Of a stretch of DNA of 64,000 nucleotides, positions 8,721 to 18,516 are shown in pieces. The notes under the pieces are model-generated. The model had not been told where the DNA came from and searched no databases. It was given only the letters and a program-made list of their open reading frames with translations. The DNA is from Pelagibius sp. Alg239-R121 (lineage in GTDB: Bacteria; Pseudomonadota; Alphaproteobacteria; Kiloniellales; Kiloniellaceae). Made by a program: the position numbers and the translations under genes. The DNA is taken from assembly GCF_947331435.1 (NCBI RefSeq), contig NZ_CAMZOF010000001.1, forward strand, positions 124,001-188,000, written 5' to 3'. How positions within the stretch are numbered: the stretch's first letter is position 1; the number at the start of each line of letters is the position of its first letter.

Positions 8721-8962
8721 GAAAACCGCACTCTCTTACTTCCCCGCCGCTTTTGTCGTGAACACATCAAAATCCCTCACAACCTTTGCTGCGACAAGGA
8801 AGGCTCTACCTTCGTCCGATACGGGATCGCATAACCAAAGGCGCATTCTCTGCCTGTAAAGCCACGAAATGCTGTGATCTTGGAGAACGCCGGCCGACCG
8901 GCAGCAAAACTTAACGGACAGCAGGCCGTTTCCCAAAGAATTTTGATTGGTCACTGGAAGAA

Positions 8963-9036
8963 TGGAGCGGGCGAAGGGAATCGAACCCTCGTCGTAAGCT
9001 TGGGAAGCTTCTGCTCTACCATTGAGCTACGCCCGC
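8963..9036 (-). tRNA. tRNA-Gly, anticodon CCC
   Basis: On the minus strand the acceptor arm GCGGGCG (9036 downwards) pairs with CGCCCGC, and the D arm GCTC-AATGGTA-GAGC, an anticodon loop TTCCCAA and the T arm GAGGGTTCGATTCCCTT follow in order. The loop places CCC at positions 34-36, so it reads GGG codons. A genome-encoded CCA is present (TGG at 8963-8965 on the plus strand). One mismatch closes the anticodon stem. It stands alone between the MFS gene and the ABC importer genes. Confidence 0.95.
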
Positions 9037-9233
9037 GACAGGCATTTTGTATAAGCGATGGACAAAGGCGATGCAATGGCGCTGCCGCCAAGCCTGCCTC
9101 CCGCGTGACAGCCTTGATTCACCGCACGAAAGGTAAAAGCCGCGTGAACGCGATTTGCAATTACTGACATTGATGGATATGCGCGTTAGGTTGCGGCTCG
9201 CTCAAGGGTATCCGAAGCCGAAGAAAAGAAATA

Positions 9234-10481
9234 ATGATGCGCACCATTTACACCCGAATTCGCCAGATTTTTATTGGACTGGCCTGCTTGATTGTTGTCG
9301 CAAGCGCCGCTCAATCCCAAGCCCTGGCGCAAACTCAATCTCAAAACCCGACCTGGGACGAGACCCTTGCCGCAGCCCGTGGTCAAAACGTCTATTGGAA
9401 TGCCTGGGGTGGAGACGAGCGCATCAACGCCTACATCGCCTGGGTCGGCAAGCGTGTCTGGGACGAATACGGGATCAGCCTGAATCATGTTAAACTTGCG
9501 GATACAGCCGATGCGGTGTCCCGCGTTCTGGCAGAGAAAGCCGCAGGAAGGACCTCTGGCGGCTCGATCGACCTTATCTGGATTAACGGTGAAAACTTCG
9601 CCGCCATGAAGGAAAATGGATTGCTGCATGGCCCCTTCACCGAGCAGCTTCCCAGTTTTGCCGCCGTCGATTTCGAGCACAAGCCAAGCACGCGTGTAGA
9701 CTTCACAGTCCCGGTCGAAGGCCTGGAAGCGCCCTGGGGCATGGCCAAGATCAACTTTATCTACGACAGCGCCCGTGTAAAAACCACCCCGCGCTCAGTG
9801 CCGGATTTTCTAACCTGGGCTGAGGCCAACCCGGGCCGATTCACCTACCCAACCCCACCTGACTTCATCGGTTCGACTTTCCTCAAACAAGTTTTGATTG
9901 AGCTGACTGAGGATCGTGACGAACTGCAGAAGCCTTTTGTCAGCGAAGAGCGCTTCACGGCAGTCACCGCACCACTGTGGGAGTATCTCGACAACCTGCA
10001 TCCGCATCTCTGGCGCAAGGGCGAGCTGTTTCCGGCCAACGGGCCAGCCCAGCGGCAGCTTCTCGATGACGGCGAAGTCGATATTCACATCTCCTTTTAC
10101 CCATCGGAGGCATCGTCGCTGATCGCAACCGACCTGCTGCCGGGCAGCGCGCGTGTCTTCGTGCTTGAGGAAGGCACGATCGGGAACACGCACTTTGTGG
10201 CCATTCCCTTCAACGCGTCCGGAAAGGAAGCCGCGATGGTTGTTGCCAACTTCCTGATGAGCCCGGAGGCACAGGCCGAAAAGCAGAATGAATCCGTCTG
10301 GGGCGACGACACGGTGCTGGCAATGGCAAAGCTTTCGAACGAAGACCGCCGGCGCTTCGACGATCTGCCCCGTGGCGCGGCCACATTGCCTCCGGAAGAA
10401 CTGGGCGCCACCCTTTTGGAGCCACATCCCGCCTGGATGACCCGGATCGAGGCAGAATGGCAAAAACGCTACAGTCGCTAG
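9234..10481 (+). CDS. ABC transporter substrate-binding protein, YnjB-like
   Basis: A 415-residue periplasmic binding protein with a Sec signal peptide (hydrophobic IFIGLACLIVVASAA, cleavage near AQSQALA). The mature start (VYWNAWGGDERINAYIAWVG) and the segments IDLIWINGENFAAMKENGLL and APWGMAKINFIYDS are typical of the YnjB family, a group of type-2 periplasmic binding proteins distantly related to thiamine/iron/spermidine binders. The late segment HFVAIPFNASGKEAAMVVANFLMS is the usual hinge and C-lobe helix. It is followed by permease and ATPase genes in the order BCD, so it delivers the ligand to that transporter. The substrate is unknown for the family. Confidence 0.88.
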   Translation: MMRTIYTRIRQIFIGLACLIVVASAAQSQALAQTQSQNPTWDETLAAARGQNVYWNAWGGDERINAYIAWVGKRVWDEYGISLNHVKLADTADAVSRVLAEKAAGRTSGGSIDLIWINGENFAAMKENGLLHGPFTEQLPSFAAVDFEHKPSTRVDFTVPVEGLEAPWGMAKINFIYDSARVKTTPRSVPDFLTWAEANPGRFTYPTPPDFIGSTFLKQVLIELTEDRDELQKPFVSEERFTAVTAPLWEYLDNLHPHLWRKGELFPANGPAQRQLLDDGEVDIHISFYPSEASSLIATDLLPGSARVFVLEEGTIGNTHFVAIPFNASGKEAAMVVANFLMSPEAQAEKQNESVWGDDTVLAMAKLSNEDRRRFDDLPRGAATLPPEELGATLLEPHPAWMTRIEAEWQKRYSR

Positions 10482-10633
10482 AGGGCGAATTACGTTCGTG
10501 CTTGTTTCAGACGGGAATGACCGCACTCTGGAGCAATGATCAGCGAAAGTGCCTCGAAAGTGAGCGCTGGATCGGCGCGCAGGTTTGCCCTGCGGCACCG
10601 TGACTTGCGCTTCAGTATCCGGGTGAATGAGTT

Positions 10634-12340
10634 GTGAGCAAATTTCAGCGGATTGAGGTCCTTCGCTTTGCGCCCATCTTCACCATGGTGTTGTTTCTGG
10701 CCCCGGTCTGCGCAGGATTGATCGGAACCTGGTTGCCGGCAGTTGGAATTTTCCCAGCCTTGGGCGGAGAGGAATTCAGCCTCGCCGGTTGGCACGAACT
10801 CTTCGCTTACCCCGGCCTTGGCTCGGCGCTCCGCCTGACGTTGACCTGCGGTCTTCTATCAACCGTCCTGTCGCTGGTTCTGGTCATCGGGTTCGTGGCG
10901 TCCTGCAACGAGCGAAAATCCTTTCGTGCTCTCCGTCGCTTCATTACCCCGCTCCTGGCGGTGCCACATGTGGCCATCGCAATCGGTCTTGCGTTTCTGA
11001 TTGCTCCCAGCGGATGGTTCGTGCGTCTGTTTTCGCCCTGGGCGACCGGTTGGACGACGCCTCCGGACATCGCCAGCGTGCAAGATCCTTACGGATTCGC
11101 CCTAACCGCCGGATTGGTGGTCAAGGAGTTGCCGTTCCTCTTTCTCATGACGCTTGCAGCCGTGCACCAGACCCACGCCGATCGCCGACTGGCAATTGCC
11201 CGATCGCTTGGGTACGGTCCGGTCACCGCATGGATTAAGACCGTGCTCCCGGCAATCTATCCGCAGATCCGTCTGCCGGTATATGCCGTTCTCGCCTTTT
11301 CACTGTCCGTCGTCGACATGGCCATGATCCTGGCTCCGACCACTCCGCCACCGCTGGCGGTGCTGGTTCTGCGCTGGTTTAACGACCCCGATTTGAGCAT
11401 GCGCTTCGTAGCTGCGGCCTGTGCAAGCCTGCAGTTCGGCATTGTCGCGGCCGCCATCGGCGGTTGGCGGCTGCTCGAAATCCTGGTCGCCAGACTTGCA
11501 AGACCCTGGTTGATCGACGGGCGGCGGGGCGGCGGCGGTGATACCCTTGCATCCATCTTCGGCTTCACGGCCACAATGGTCTGCGGATTAGGGGCGCTCA
11601 GCATCCTAGGGATGGCGCTTTGGTCCTTCACGCGACGCTGGCGTTACCCGGATGTGTTGCCAAGCGCCATTTCCCTGGACAGCTGGATGCGTCAGGGCGG
11701 ATCGATCCTGCAGGCCGGCCTGAACACACTGTCGATCGGGCTGGCATCCGCGGCAATCGCGACGATTCTCGTTGTCGCCTGCCTGGAGAACGAGCGCCGG
11801 CAAAGCGTGCAAACAACAACGCGCGGTCTTTGGCTGCTCTACGCGCCCCTGCTGGTGCCGCAGATCGGCTTCCTCTTCGGCACCCAGGTTCTGGCGGTGC
11901 AATTGAACATCGACGGCACCTGGTGGGCCTTAGTCTGGACCCATCTTCTATTCGTGCTGCCCTACGTGTTCCTCTCACTTTCCGACTCCTACCGCAATCT
12001 CGACGAACGCTACGTGAGAAGTGCACTTTGCCTCGGTGCATCGCCCAACCGGACCTTCTGGCGGGTCAAGGTTCCCATGCTGCTGAGGCCAATCCTCTAT
12101 GCCATGGCGATCGGATTCGCGGTGAGTGTCGCCCAGTATCTGCCAACTCTATTTGCAGGTGGTGGCCGATATGTCACTCTGACAACCGAAGCTGTCAGTT
12201 TGGCGGCCGGTGCCAATCGCCGTGTTGTCGGGGTTTTTGCTCTGTTGCAGGCGACCTTGCCGATGATCGCATTCGGTTTGGCAATCGGCATACCGGCACT
12301 TCTTTATCGCCATCGGCGCGGCTTGAGGGGAATCGCGTGA
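10634..12340 (+). CDS. ABC transporter permease, YnjC-like (two fused permease domains)
   Basis: A 568-residue inner-membrane protein with two tandem MetI-like permease domains of about six helices each. Each carries the cytoplasmic coupling (EAA) loop: AIARSLGYGPVTAWIKTVLP near residue 195 and SALCLGASPNRTFWRVKVPM near residue 465. A fused permease is normal for YnjC and related iron/thiamine transporters, so one polypeptide makes the whole channel. It starts at GTG 10634, since an in-frame stop at 10628 excludes earlier starts. Its stop overlaps the ATPase start (GTGA), which indicates translational coupling. A 152-base gap separates it from the binding-protein gene. Confidence 0.9.
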   Translation: MSKFQRIEVLRFAPIFTMVLFLAPVCAGLIGTWLPAVGIFPALGGEEFSLAGWHELFAYPGLGSALRLTLTCGLLSTVLSLVLVIGFVASCNERKSFRALRRFITPLLAVPHVAIAIGLAFLIAPSGWFVRLFSPWATGWTTPPDIASVQDPYGFALTAGLVVKELPFLFLMTLAAVHQTHADRRLAIARSLGYGPVTAWIKTVLPAIYPQIRLPVYAVLAFSLSVVDMAMILAPTTPPPLAVLVLRWFNDPDLSMRFVAAACASLQFGIVAAAIGGWRLLEILVARLARPWLIDGRRGGGGDTLASIFGFTATMVCGLGALSILGMALWSFTRRWRYPDVLPSAISLDSWMRQGGSILQAGLNTLSIGLASAAIATILVVACLENERRQSVQTTTRGLWLLYAPLLVPQIGFLFGTQVLAVQLNIDGTWWALVWTHLLFVLPYVFLSLSDSYRNLDERYVRSALCLGASPNRTFWRVKVPMLLRPILYAMAIGFAVSVAQYLPTLFAGGGRYVTLTTEAVSLAAGANRRVVGVFALLQATLPMIAFGLAIGIPALLYRHRRGLRGIA

Positions 12341-13116
12341 ATCAATCGTCCGGACAAGGCAGGACACAGGGCCGCTTGGCCTTGCGCAACGTGACGCTTG
12401 GAATCGGTGGCCGCCCCCTCATTGCACCGCTTGATCTGGAAGTTACCGGCGGTGAGATCGTGACCCTCATGGGGCCGAGCGGATCGGGAAAGTCCAGTAT
12501 CCTTGCCTTTGTCTGCGGCACATTGGACCCGATCTTCGACACGGCGGGAAAAATTTTCATCAATGAACAGGATATGACCAACCTCCCGCCCGAACGTCGG
12601 CGGGCCGGTATTCTTTTCCAGGACGATCTGTTGTTTCCACATCTGTCGGTAGGCGAAAACCTCGCCTTTGGCCTGCCTCAGCGAATCACCTGTCGACAGG
12701 AACGCCAAGAGCGCATCGGCCAGGCTCTCATCGAAGCGGACCTGGAAGGATTTGAACGGAGAGACCCGGCAACATTGTCCGGCGGGCAGCGCGCCAGGGT
12801 CGCGCTGATGCGCACACTTCTATCCGAACCGCGAGCATTGCTGCTGGATGAGCCCTTTTCGAAGCTTGACGTGCATCTGCGCGAGCGGGTGCGCCGGTTC
12901 GTCTTCGATCATGCGCGCTCCGAGGGATTGCCGACTTTACTGGTGACCCACGATCCCGAAGATGCAGCCGCAGCGGGAGAAAAGGTTCTTGAAGTCAAAC
13001 CCGCTATGGTTGACAATTTCGCCGCACCTATTACGCCGCAAAAAAATCATGAAATGTCCACAAATGATCGCGCCGAAGTCGGGATAATAAAAAAATCGAT
13101 CACTGTAACGCGATAG
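12337..13116 (+). CDS. ABC transporter ATP-binding protein, YnjD-like
   Basis: A 259-residue ATPase with Walker A (GPSGSGKSS), Q-loop (ILFQDDLLFPHLSV), signature (LSGGQRARVALMRTL), Walker B (ALLLDEPFSKLD) and H-loop (LLVTHDPEDAAA) in the right order. It powers the preceding fused permease. GTG 12337 overlaps the permease stop. A longer upstream frame to 11620 runs through the permease gene in another frame and is an artefact. The last 45 residues after the H-loop are polar and not conserved in the family. The 180-base gap after it carries the promoter of the next gene. Confidence 0.92.
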   Translation: MNQSSGQGRTQGRLALRNVTLGIGGRPLIAPLDLEVTGGEIVTLMGPSGSGKSSILAFVCGTLDPIFDTAGKIFINEQDMTNLPPERRRAGILFQDDLLFPHLSVGENLAFGLPQRITCRQERQERIGQALIEADLEGFERRDPATLSGGQRARVALMRTLLSEPRALLLDEPFSKLDVHLRERVRRFVFDHARSEGLPTLLVTHDPEDAAAAGEKVLEVKPAMVDNFAAPITPQKNHEMSTNDRAEVGIIKKSITVTR

Positions 13117-13153
13117 GATCAGAGTCGGCGTGGATATTTGCCGTCAAACAGTT

Positions 13154-13182
13154 TTGACAGCAGGAATCGCTACAACTAAACT
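13154..13182 (+). promoter_or_regulatory. Sigma-70-type promoter for the OmpA-like lipoprotein
   Basis: TTGACA (13154-13159), a 17-base spacer and TAAACT (13177-13182) form a close match to the sigma-70 consensus, about 125 bases before the next start codon. A perfect inverted repeat, GTCAAA-CAGT-TTTGAC, overlaps the -35 box around 13143-13158 and could be an operator. Confidence 0.6.
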
Positions 13183-13305
13183 GCGGTCTCACCAGTATCA
13201 AGTCAGTAACAACACGTATTGCAAAGCCACTTGGATCCGGATCAGAATTACATCGTTATTATATTCGGCGCGCCATATTGAGCCGCCGTCAAGGAGAGTG
13301 TGAAT

Positions 13306-14181
13306 ATGTTCCCCACTAAATTACTCGGCGCTCTCGCCGCTTTGACCCTTTTAAGCGGCTGTGCTGGATTCGGTGTTGGCTACGACATCGAGAACATGCG
13401 CAACGCCACTGCGAGCGGCGGCACGCCTTTTACCCAGGCGCTGACCGACGAATATCGGCAGATCACTCTGTTCGAAGCCGATGAAATGTATGACTGGCAG
13501 GATGCTGGTTATTTTGCCCAGAAAGGCCTTCGCGCCTCGGGCGGCGAGACTGTACTGCCTGAAGAAATCAGCGCATGGCACCTACCGGCCGATAAGGTTG
13601 GCGAGTTGACAGATGCCCGTGCCAGACTCATGGCTGCCCTCGATGGGGGCGGACGCGAGAACAAGCCCATGAAAGCGGCGCATGCACAGGGTCGTTTCGA
13701 CTGTTGGATCGAACAACAGGAAGAGAACCATCAGCCTGATCACATCGCAGCCTGCCGCGACGAGTTCTACGCAGCGATCGAAGCTCTGGAAGACAAGCCT
13801 GCGCCGGCACCTGCGCCAGCACCTGCACCTGCGCCAGCTCCGGTAGAAGCGCCTAAGCCTTTCGTCCTTCTGTTTGATTTCGACAGCTCCAGTGTTCGGG
13901 GCGGTGACTTCCAGAAGCTCGACGAGGCCGTTGCAGCAGCAAGCGCTTTGGATGACGCCGAATTTGCCGTTACCGGTCACGCAGACCGCGCCGGCGCCGA
14001 AGATTACAACATCGATCTTTCTCTCAAGCGTGCGGACGCGGTTCGTGCGGCTCTGATAGAGCGTGGTGTGGCTTCGGACGCTGTCTCGGTCGGCGGTCGC
14101 GGTGAAGCCGAATCTGCAGTTCCGACTGCTGACGGTGTACGCGAACAGGCCAACCGTCGCGTCGAGGTTATTATCCAGTAA
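13306..14181 (+). CDS. OmpA family lipoprotein (peptidoglycan-anchoring)
   Basis: A 291-residue outer-membrane lipoprotein. The signal peptide ends in LLSGC, giving acylation at about Cys19. A helical domain of about 140 residues has no recognisable family. A Pro-Ala repeat linker (about residues 166-180) follows, then a C-terminal OmpA-like domain: LFDFDSSSV, VTGHADRAGAEDYNIDLS with the Asp and the NxxLSxxRA-type helix (LSLKRADAVRAALIERG), and EQANRRVEVI with the terminal Arg. This domain binds diaminopimelate in peptidoglycan, tying the outer membrane to the wall. AAGGAG lies 9 bases before ATG 13306; a GTG six bases earlier is too close to it. It is monocistronic, with a promoter and a terminator of its own. 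Confidence 0.88.
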   Translation: MFPTKLLGALAALTLLSGCAGFGVGYDIENMRNATASGGTPFTQALTDEYRQITLFEADEMYDWQDAGYFAQKGLRASGGETVLPEEISAWHLPADKVGELTDARARLMAALDGGGRENKPMKAAHAQGRFDCWIEQQEENHQPDHIAACRDEFYAAIEALEDKPAPAPAPAPAPAPAPVEAPKPFVLLFDFDSSSVRGGDFQKLDEAVAAASALDDAEFAVTGHADRAGAEDYNIDLSLKRADAVRAALIERGVASDAVSVGGRGEAESAVPTADGVREQANRRVEVIIQ

Positions 14182-14224
14182 CCTGAAGCGTACTTAACCG
14201 GGGTCATCCCCGGCTGATCCAAGG

Positions 14225-14260
14225 GAACGGCGTCGCGCAAGCGGCGCCGTTCTTATTTTG
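14225..14260 (+). terminator. Rho-independent terminator after the OmpA-like gene
   Basis: GAACGGCGTCGC and GCGGCGCCGTTC pair over 12 bp (one G-T pair) around a GCAA tetraloop and are followed by TTATTTTG. It lies 44 bases past the stop codon. Confidence 0.85.
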
Positions 14261-14316
14261 CTTGATCGCTAGTCGCGATATACTAAGGTCCGCCCGAGAA
14301 AGAGAGCAGGGCCTTT

Positions 14317-14335
14317 CCTGATCGAAACGATCAAA
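14317..14335. repeat. Dispersed palindromic repeat, copy 4
   Basis: CCTGATCGAAACGATCAAA matches the family core with changes at both ends. It lies in a larger imperfect hairpin whose outer arms are GAAAGAGAG (about 14299) and CTCTCTTC (about 14347). The bases after it (AGGTG, then CTTCAACTAGT) parallel those after copy 2. Confidence 0.6.
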
Positions 14336-14495
14336 AAGGTGGTTCTCTCTTCAACTAGTTAGAGTAGAGACTGTTTCACACTTCATCTCGAGCCGAAGTG
14401 ATGTAATCAGGCTCTGAATGGCCTCATGGCCGCAAGCGGGCGAGGCCACGAGGGTCTGCGCGGCGGCAGTAGTCAGGCAAGGAGTTCCACGGGCC

Positions 14496-14888
14496 ATGTA
14501 TTCCGCGACGACGCGCGGTATCCGCGTTACGGTCAAACCGGTCTATCTGGAAGAACAGTCATCTCCTTCCGATAGCCATTTCGTATGGGCTTATCAGGTC
14601 CACATCGAAAATACCGGCAACGAGATCGTCCAACTCCTCAACCGCTATTGGCGGATTACCGATTCGCTGGGCCGGGTTCAGGAAGTTCGGGGGGCCGGCG
14701 TTGTTGGCGAACAGCCACAGCTCAGTCCCGGCGAATCCTATGAATATGCCAGCGGCACACCGCTTTCGACCCCATCAGGCATCATGGTCGGCTCCTACGA
14801 GATGGAATGCCCGAATGGCGAACGTTTTGACGTCGAAGTCCCGGCCTTCTCGCTCGATAGTCCGCACCAACCCGTGCAGTTGAACTGA
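14496..14888 (+). CDS. apaG: ApaG domain protein
   Basis: A 130-residue protein consisting of one ApaG (fibronectin-III-like beta sandwich) domain. [53 protein letters not shown]-type and [17 protein letters not shown]-type segments are the conserved core, with the GxGxxG-like turn present. ApaG is a cytosolic protein linked to Co/Mg tolerance and Ap4A metabolism in enterobacteria; its exact biochemical role is open. I chose ATG 14496 since AAGGAG is 11 bases upstream and family members start at MYSxTTRGIxV. The extra 26 residues of the longer frame are not conserved. It precedes folE by 131 bases in the same direction. Confidence 0.93.
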   Translation: MYSATTRGIRVTVKPVYLEEQSSPSDSHFVWAYQVHIENTGNEIVQLLNRYWRITDSLGRVQEVRGAGVVGEQPQLSPGESYEYASGTPLSTPSGIMVGSYEMECPNGERFDVEVPAFSLDSPHQPVQLN

Positions 14889-15019
14889 CACCGGAACAGC
14901 ATCGAACCGCCGCTAGACCCGGCAAAATGACCCTACACCCCCTTGCCTGCTGCGGATCCTCGTCCAGATCATTGCCGAAACAAGGCGAAATTGGGCCGCA
15001 GTAACATGGAGTTTCGAGC

Positions 15020-15658
15020 GTGAACACAGATCCTTCCTCAGACGCTTCATCAATACCGGAGCACGGCAGCCAGGAAAAACCGACGCGCGAAGAGGCACTG
15101 CGCGCTGTGGAAACCCTGTTGCGTTGGGCCGGCGACGACCCAAAGCGCGAGGGTTTGCTTGGCACACCGGACCGCGTGGTGCGCTCCTATAATGAGTTTT
15201 TCGGCGGATACGACGTTGATCCCGACGAAGTGCTTCAGAGGACTTTCGAAGAAGTCGAAGGCTATGACGAGATCGTTTTGTTGCGCGATATCAACTTTGT
15301 CTCACACTGCGAACATCACATGGCCCCAATCATCGGCCGTGCACACGTCGCCTACATGCCCGATAACCGGGTCGTAGGCATCAGCAAGCTGGCACGGGTG
15401 GTCGAAGCCTATGCTCGCCGTCTGCAGATTCAGGAAAAAATGACCGCGCAGGTCGCAAATACGATCAACGACGTGCTGAAACCCAAGGGCGTCGCCGTGG
15501 TTATCGAAGCGTCTCACCAGTGCATGACGACTCGGGGCGTCAATAAATCCGGTGTCACGATGGTTACCAGCCGCATGCTCGGTTTGTTTCGCAGTAACGC
15601 CTCGACCCGCCGGGAATTTCTGGCGCTGGTCGGCTCGCCACAGACCAGGTCTTCCTGA
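15020..15658 (+). CDS. folE: GTP cyclohydrolase I
   Basis: A 212-residue cytosolic enzyme that converts GTP to 7,8-dihydroneopterin triphosphate, the first step of tetrahydrofolate (and tetrahydropterin) synthesis. The type IA signature is complete: [20 protein letters not shown] with the zinc-binding Cys and His, [17 protein letters not shown], and [16 protein letters not shown] with the second zinc Cys. The first 25 residues are a polar extension that varies among species. It starts at GTG 15020 behind a GGAG-like site. Length is usual for the family. Confidence 0.97.
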   Translation: MNTDPSSDASSIPEHGSQEKPTREEALRAVETLLRWAGDDPKREGLLGTPDRVVRSYNEFFGGYDVDPDEVLQRTFEEVEGYDEIVLLRDINFVSHCEHHMAPIIGRAHVAYMPDNRVVGISKLARVVEAYARRLQIQEKMTAQVANTINDVLKPKGVAVVIEASHQCMTTRGVNKSGVTMVTSRMLGLFRSNASTRREFLALVGSPQTRSS

Positions 15659-15858
15659 AAGCAGGCAGGTTCAACCTGAAACACTTGAGTTCCAGGCCTC
15701 AACTGCGCCTAATAGAGCGGGTTCAGCGGCAAAATATAACTGATGACAGAACGCGACGATAAGATAACTCGGTACACGGTGCGCCCGGCGGCGCCCGGCA
15801 CGCCTTCTTGCCGGGAACCCTTGGCCACATCGAAAACGCAGCGCGGAGCCTCAGCGTG

Positions 15859-17301
15859 ATGGAGCTGCGCCCGGTCGTTTTTGTTGCCGGTATCCTGATG
15901 TCAATTCTTTCAGTGGCGATGATGATCCCTGCAGTCGTCGACGCTGCCGCCGGCCACTCTGACTGGCAGGTTTTCGCAGCCTCGTCGGCCATTGCCCTGT
16001 TTCTCAGCGTCTGCATGGTTCTGACAACCCGTTCCGGCTGGTTGACCTTCACCCTGCGCCAGGCCTTCATGATGACCAATCTTTCCTGGCTAATGATCGC
16101 TACAGTCGGTGCGCTGCCTTTCGCTTTCAGTGAGCTCGAGTTGAGCTTCACCGACGCCTTTTTCGAATCCATGTCCGGCGTTACAACCACCGGCTCGACA
16201 GTAATCGTCGGCCTCGACAATGCGCCACCCGGTATTCTCCTTTGGCGAGCCATTCTTCAGTGGCTCGGCGGCATTGGTATCATCGTCATGGCAGTCGCGA
16301 TCCTGCCGATCCTGCAGGTCGGTGGTATGCAGATGTTCCGCGTCGAGGCCTTTGATACCGACAAGGTCCTGCCGAAAGCCGCCCAGATTGCGGCTGAGAT
16401 CTCCATCGTCTATGTGTCGCTGACCGTCTTCGCCGCGATTCTGCTCTGGAGTCTGGGCCTCTCCGGCTTCGATGCCATCGCCCATGCCATGACCTCGATC
16501 GCAACTGGCGGCTTTTCGACCTATGACGCCTCAGTCGGGCAGTTCGACAGCAGCGCCGTCGACTGGTCGATCAGTCTCTTCATGATTTTGGGCAGCCTGC
16601 CCTTCGTGCTCTATCTGCGGGCAGTACGTGGGAATTTCCGTTCCCTGATCAACGACAGCCAGGTGCGTGGTCTAATTGCGTTGGTCGTTCTTGCGATTCT
16701 GGCGACCGCTGCCTGGGTAGTATCCCATGAGATCATGGATATACCGGCCGCCCTACGATACAGCACATTCAACGTCATTTCGATTATCACCGGAACCGGC
16801 TATTCAACTGCGGACTTTGGCCAGTGGGGCGGCTTCGTCGTGATTCTTTTCTTTATGCTGATGTGCGTCGGCGGCTGCGCCGGCTCAACCACTTGCGGCA
16901 TCAAGATCTTCCGCTTTCAGGTACTCTACGCCACCGCGAAAACCCAGCTGCATCGCCTGATGCAGCCTCACGGTATCTTCTTTCCCTATTACAACAGAAA
17001 GCCGATTTCCGAAGGCGTCTCGGAATCCGTGATGGGCTTCTTCTTTCTCTTCGCCGTCAGCTTCGCGTTACTGGCCATTGGTCTTGGCATGTTCGGCCTC
17101 GACTACATCACAGCGCTTTCCGGTGCTGCGACCGCACTCGCCAACGTAGGTCCCGGCTTTGGCGAAACCATCGGGCCTTCGGGCACCTTCGCGCCCCTTC
17201 CGGATGGTGCAAAGTGGCTTATGAGCGCCGGCATGCTGCTCGGCCGGCTCGAACTCTTTACAGTTCTGGTCCTCCTCACCCCCGCGTTCTGGCGCGGATA
17301 G
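15859..17301 (+). CDS. trkH: TrkH family potassium uptake protein
   Basis: A 480-residue inner-membrane K+ translocating subunit. Four M1-P-M2 repeats are visible, and each pore loop carries the selectivity glycine: SMSGVTTTGSTV, MTSIATGGFSTYD, ITGTGYSTADFG and ALANVGPGFGET. It works with cytosolic TrkA, which is not in this window. I chose ATG 15859 because GGAG lies 10 bases upstream and homologues begin there (MELRPVVFVAGILMSIL); the longer frame from 15808 adds a GC-rich leader. The argE-like gene starts 30 bases downstream and may be co-transcribed. Confidence 0.94.
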   Translation: MELRPVVFVAGILMSILSVAMMIPAVVDAAAGHSDWQVFAASSAIALFLSVCMVLTTRSGWLTFTLRQAFMMTNLSWLMIATVGALPFAFSELELSFTDAFFESMSGVTTTGSTVIVGLDNAPPGILLWRAILQWLGGIGIIVMAVAILPILQVGGMQMFRVEAFDTDKVLPKAAQIAAEISIVYVSLTVFAAILLWSLGLSGFDAIAHAMTSIATGGFSTYDASVGQFDSSAVDWSISLFMILGSLPFVLYLRAVRGNFRSLINDSQVRGLIALVVLAILATAAWVVSHEIMDIPAALRYSTFNVISIITGTGYSTADFGQWGGFVVILFFMLMCVGGCAGSTTCGIKIFRFQVLYATAKTQLHRLMQPHGIFFPYYNRKPISEGVSESVMGFFFLFAVSFALLAIGLGMFGLDYITALSGAATALANVGPGFGETIGPSGTFAPLPDGAKWLMSAGMLLGRLELFTVLVLLTPAFWRG

Positions 17302-17331
17302 GCACCCAAATCCATTGAAATAGGTTACATC

Positions 17332-18498
17332 ATGGCAAGACAGACGTTCACGACGCGCGAAATGATCGACCGGCTGATCGGATTCGACACCACCTCCGCT
17401 CTGTCGAACTTGGCGCTGATCGACTTCGTCGAAGACTATCTGCACGGCTATGATGTTCCGACCCGGCGCACCGCCAATGCTGAGGGGACGAAGGCAAATC
17501 TCTTCGCAACCATCGGCCCCGAGATCGAAGGTGGAATTGTACTCTCCGGCCATACCGATGTGGTTCCCGTCACCGGGCAAAACTGGGCAAGCGACCCCTT
17601 CACGGTCGTTGAACAGGATGGGCGGCTTTACGGTCGCGGCACGTCGGATATGAAATCTTTCAGCGCGGCGGCGCTCGCGCTGGTCCCGGAATTCCTCGCC
17701 AGGCCGCTGAAAAAACCGATCCACCTTGCGCTTTCCTATGACGAGGAGGTCGGCTGCCTCGGCGTTCGGAGCCTGATCGCCGATCTGGCTGCGAATCTGC
17801 CCCGCCCTGCCATGGTGATCATCGGCGAACCAACCTCTATGCGCATCGTCAACGGTCATAAGGGGATCGCGGTCTACGAAACCCGCATCACCGGTCAGGC
17901 GGCACACTCCAGCCAACCGCATCGCGGCGGCAACGCAATCATCGCGGCAGCTATGCTAATTGATTTCATCCGCAAAATGGCCGAAGAAAAACGTGCCAAC
18001 GCCATGCCGGAATCAGGCTACGAACCACCCTATACAACCTTCAATGTCGGGGTGATCGAAGGCGGTACCGCGCAAAACATCATTGCACAGAACTGTAACT
18101 TCCAGTGGGAACACCGGACATTACCCGGCGACGACCCTGCAGCCATTCTTGCCAGCTACCAGGGCTTTGTCGCAGAAACCGTCTTACCGAAACTGCGGGA
18201 GTTCGCACCGGAGGCTGAGATTTCCACCGAACTGCGCTCAAGCGTGCCAGCATTGATGCCAGAAGAAGAAGGGGCAGCCGAACAGCTTGTGCGCCTGTTG
18301 ACCGGTCTGAACGCCAGTGAGGTGGTTTCATTCGCAACCGAAGGCGGACTGTTCCAGGAGATCGGCATCTCGACCGTCATGTGCGGACCCGGCTCGATCG
18401 ATCAGGCACATCAACCAAACGAATTCATCGATCTCTCACAGGTCGAACTCTGCGAGTCCTTCCTGAACAAGCTCGCCGATTGGGCAGCGAGCGCGTGA
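17332..18498 (+). CDS. argE: Acetylornithine deacetylase
   Basis: A 388-residue M20-family metallohydrolase that releases acetate from N-acetylornithine in arginine synthesis. The metal site is complete: SGHTDVVPV (His, Asp), GRGTSDMKSF (bridging Asp), SYDEEVGCLGVRSL (catalytic Glu plus metal Glu), IGEPTSMRIVNGHKG, and the late MCGPGSIDQAHQPNEF (His). The lid domain carries GQAAHSSQPHRGGNAI. The closest M20 branch is ArgE; other amidohydrolases share the fold, but the proximity of argD and argF some 3 kb away supports the arginine assignment. It directly follows trkH and converges on a lipoprotein gene 18 bases after its stop. Confidence 0.93.
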   Translation: MARQTFTTREMIDRLIGFDTTSALSNLALIDFVEDYLHGYDVPTRRTANAEGTKANLFATIGPEIEGGIVLSGHTDVVPVTGQNWASDPFTVVEQDGRLYGRGTSDMKSFSAAALALVPEFLARPLKKPIHLALSYDEEVGCLGVRSLIADLAANLPRPAMVIIGEPTSMRIVNGHKGIAVYETRITGQAAHSSQPHRGGNAIIAAAMLIDFIRKMAEEKRANAMPESGYEPPYTTFNVGVIEGGTAQNIIAQNCNFQWEHRTLPGDDPAAILASYQGFVAETVLPKLREFAPEAEISTELRSSVPALMPEEEGAAEQLVRLLTGLNASEVVSFATEGGLFQEIGISTVMCGPGSIDQAHQPNEFIDLSQVELCESFLNKLADWAASA

Positions 18499-18516
18499 TC
18501 GCCACCATCCAGGAAC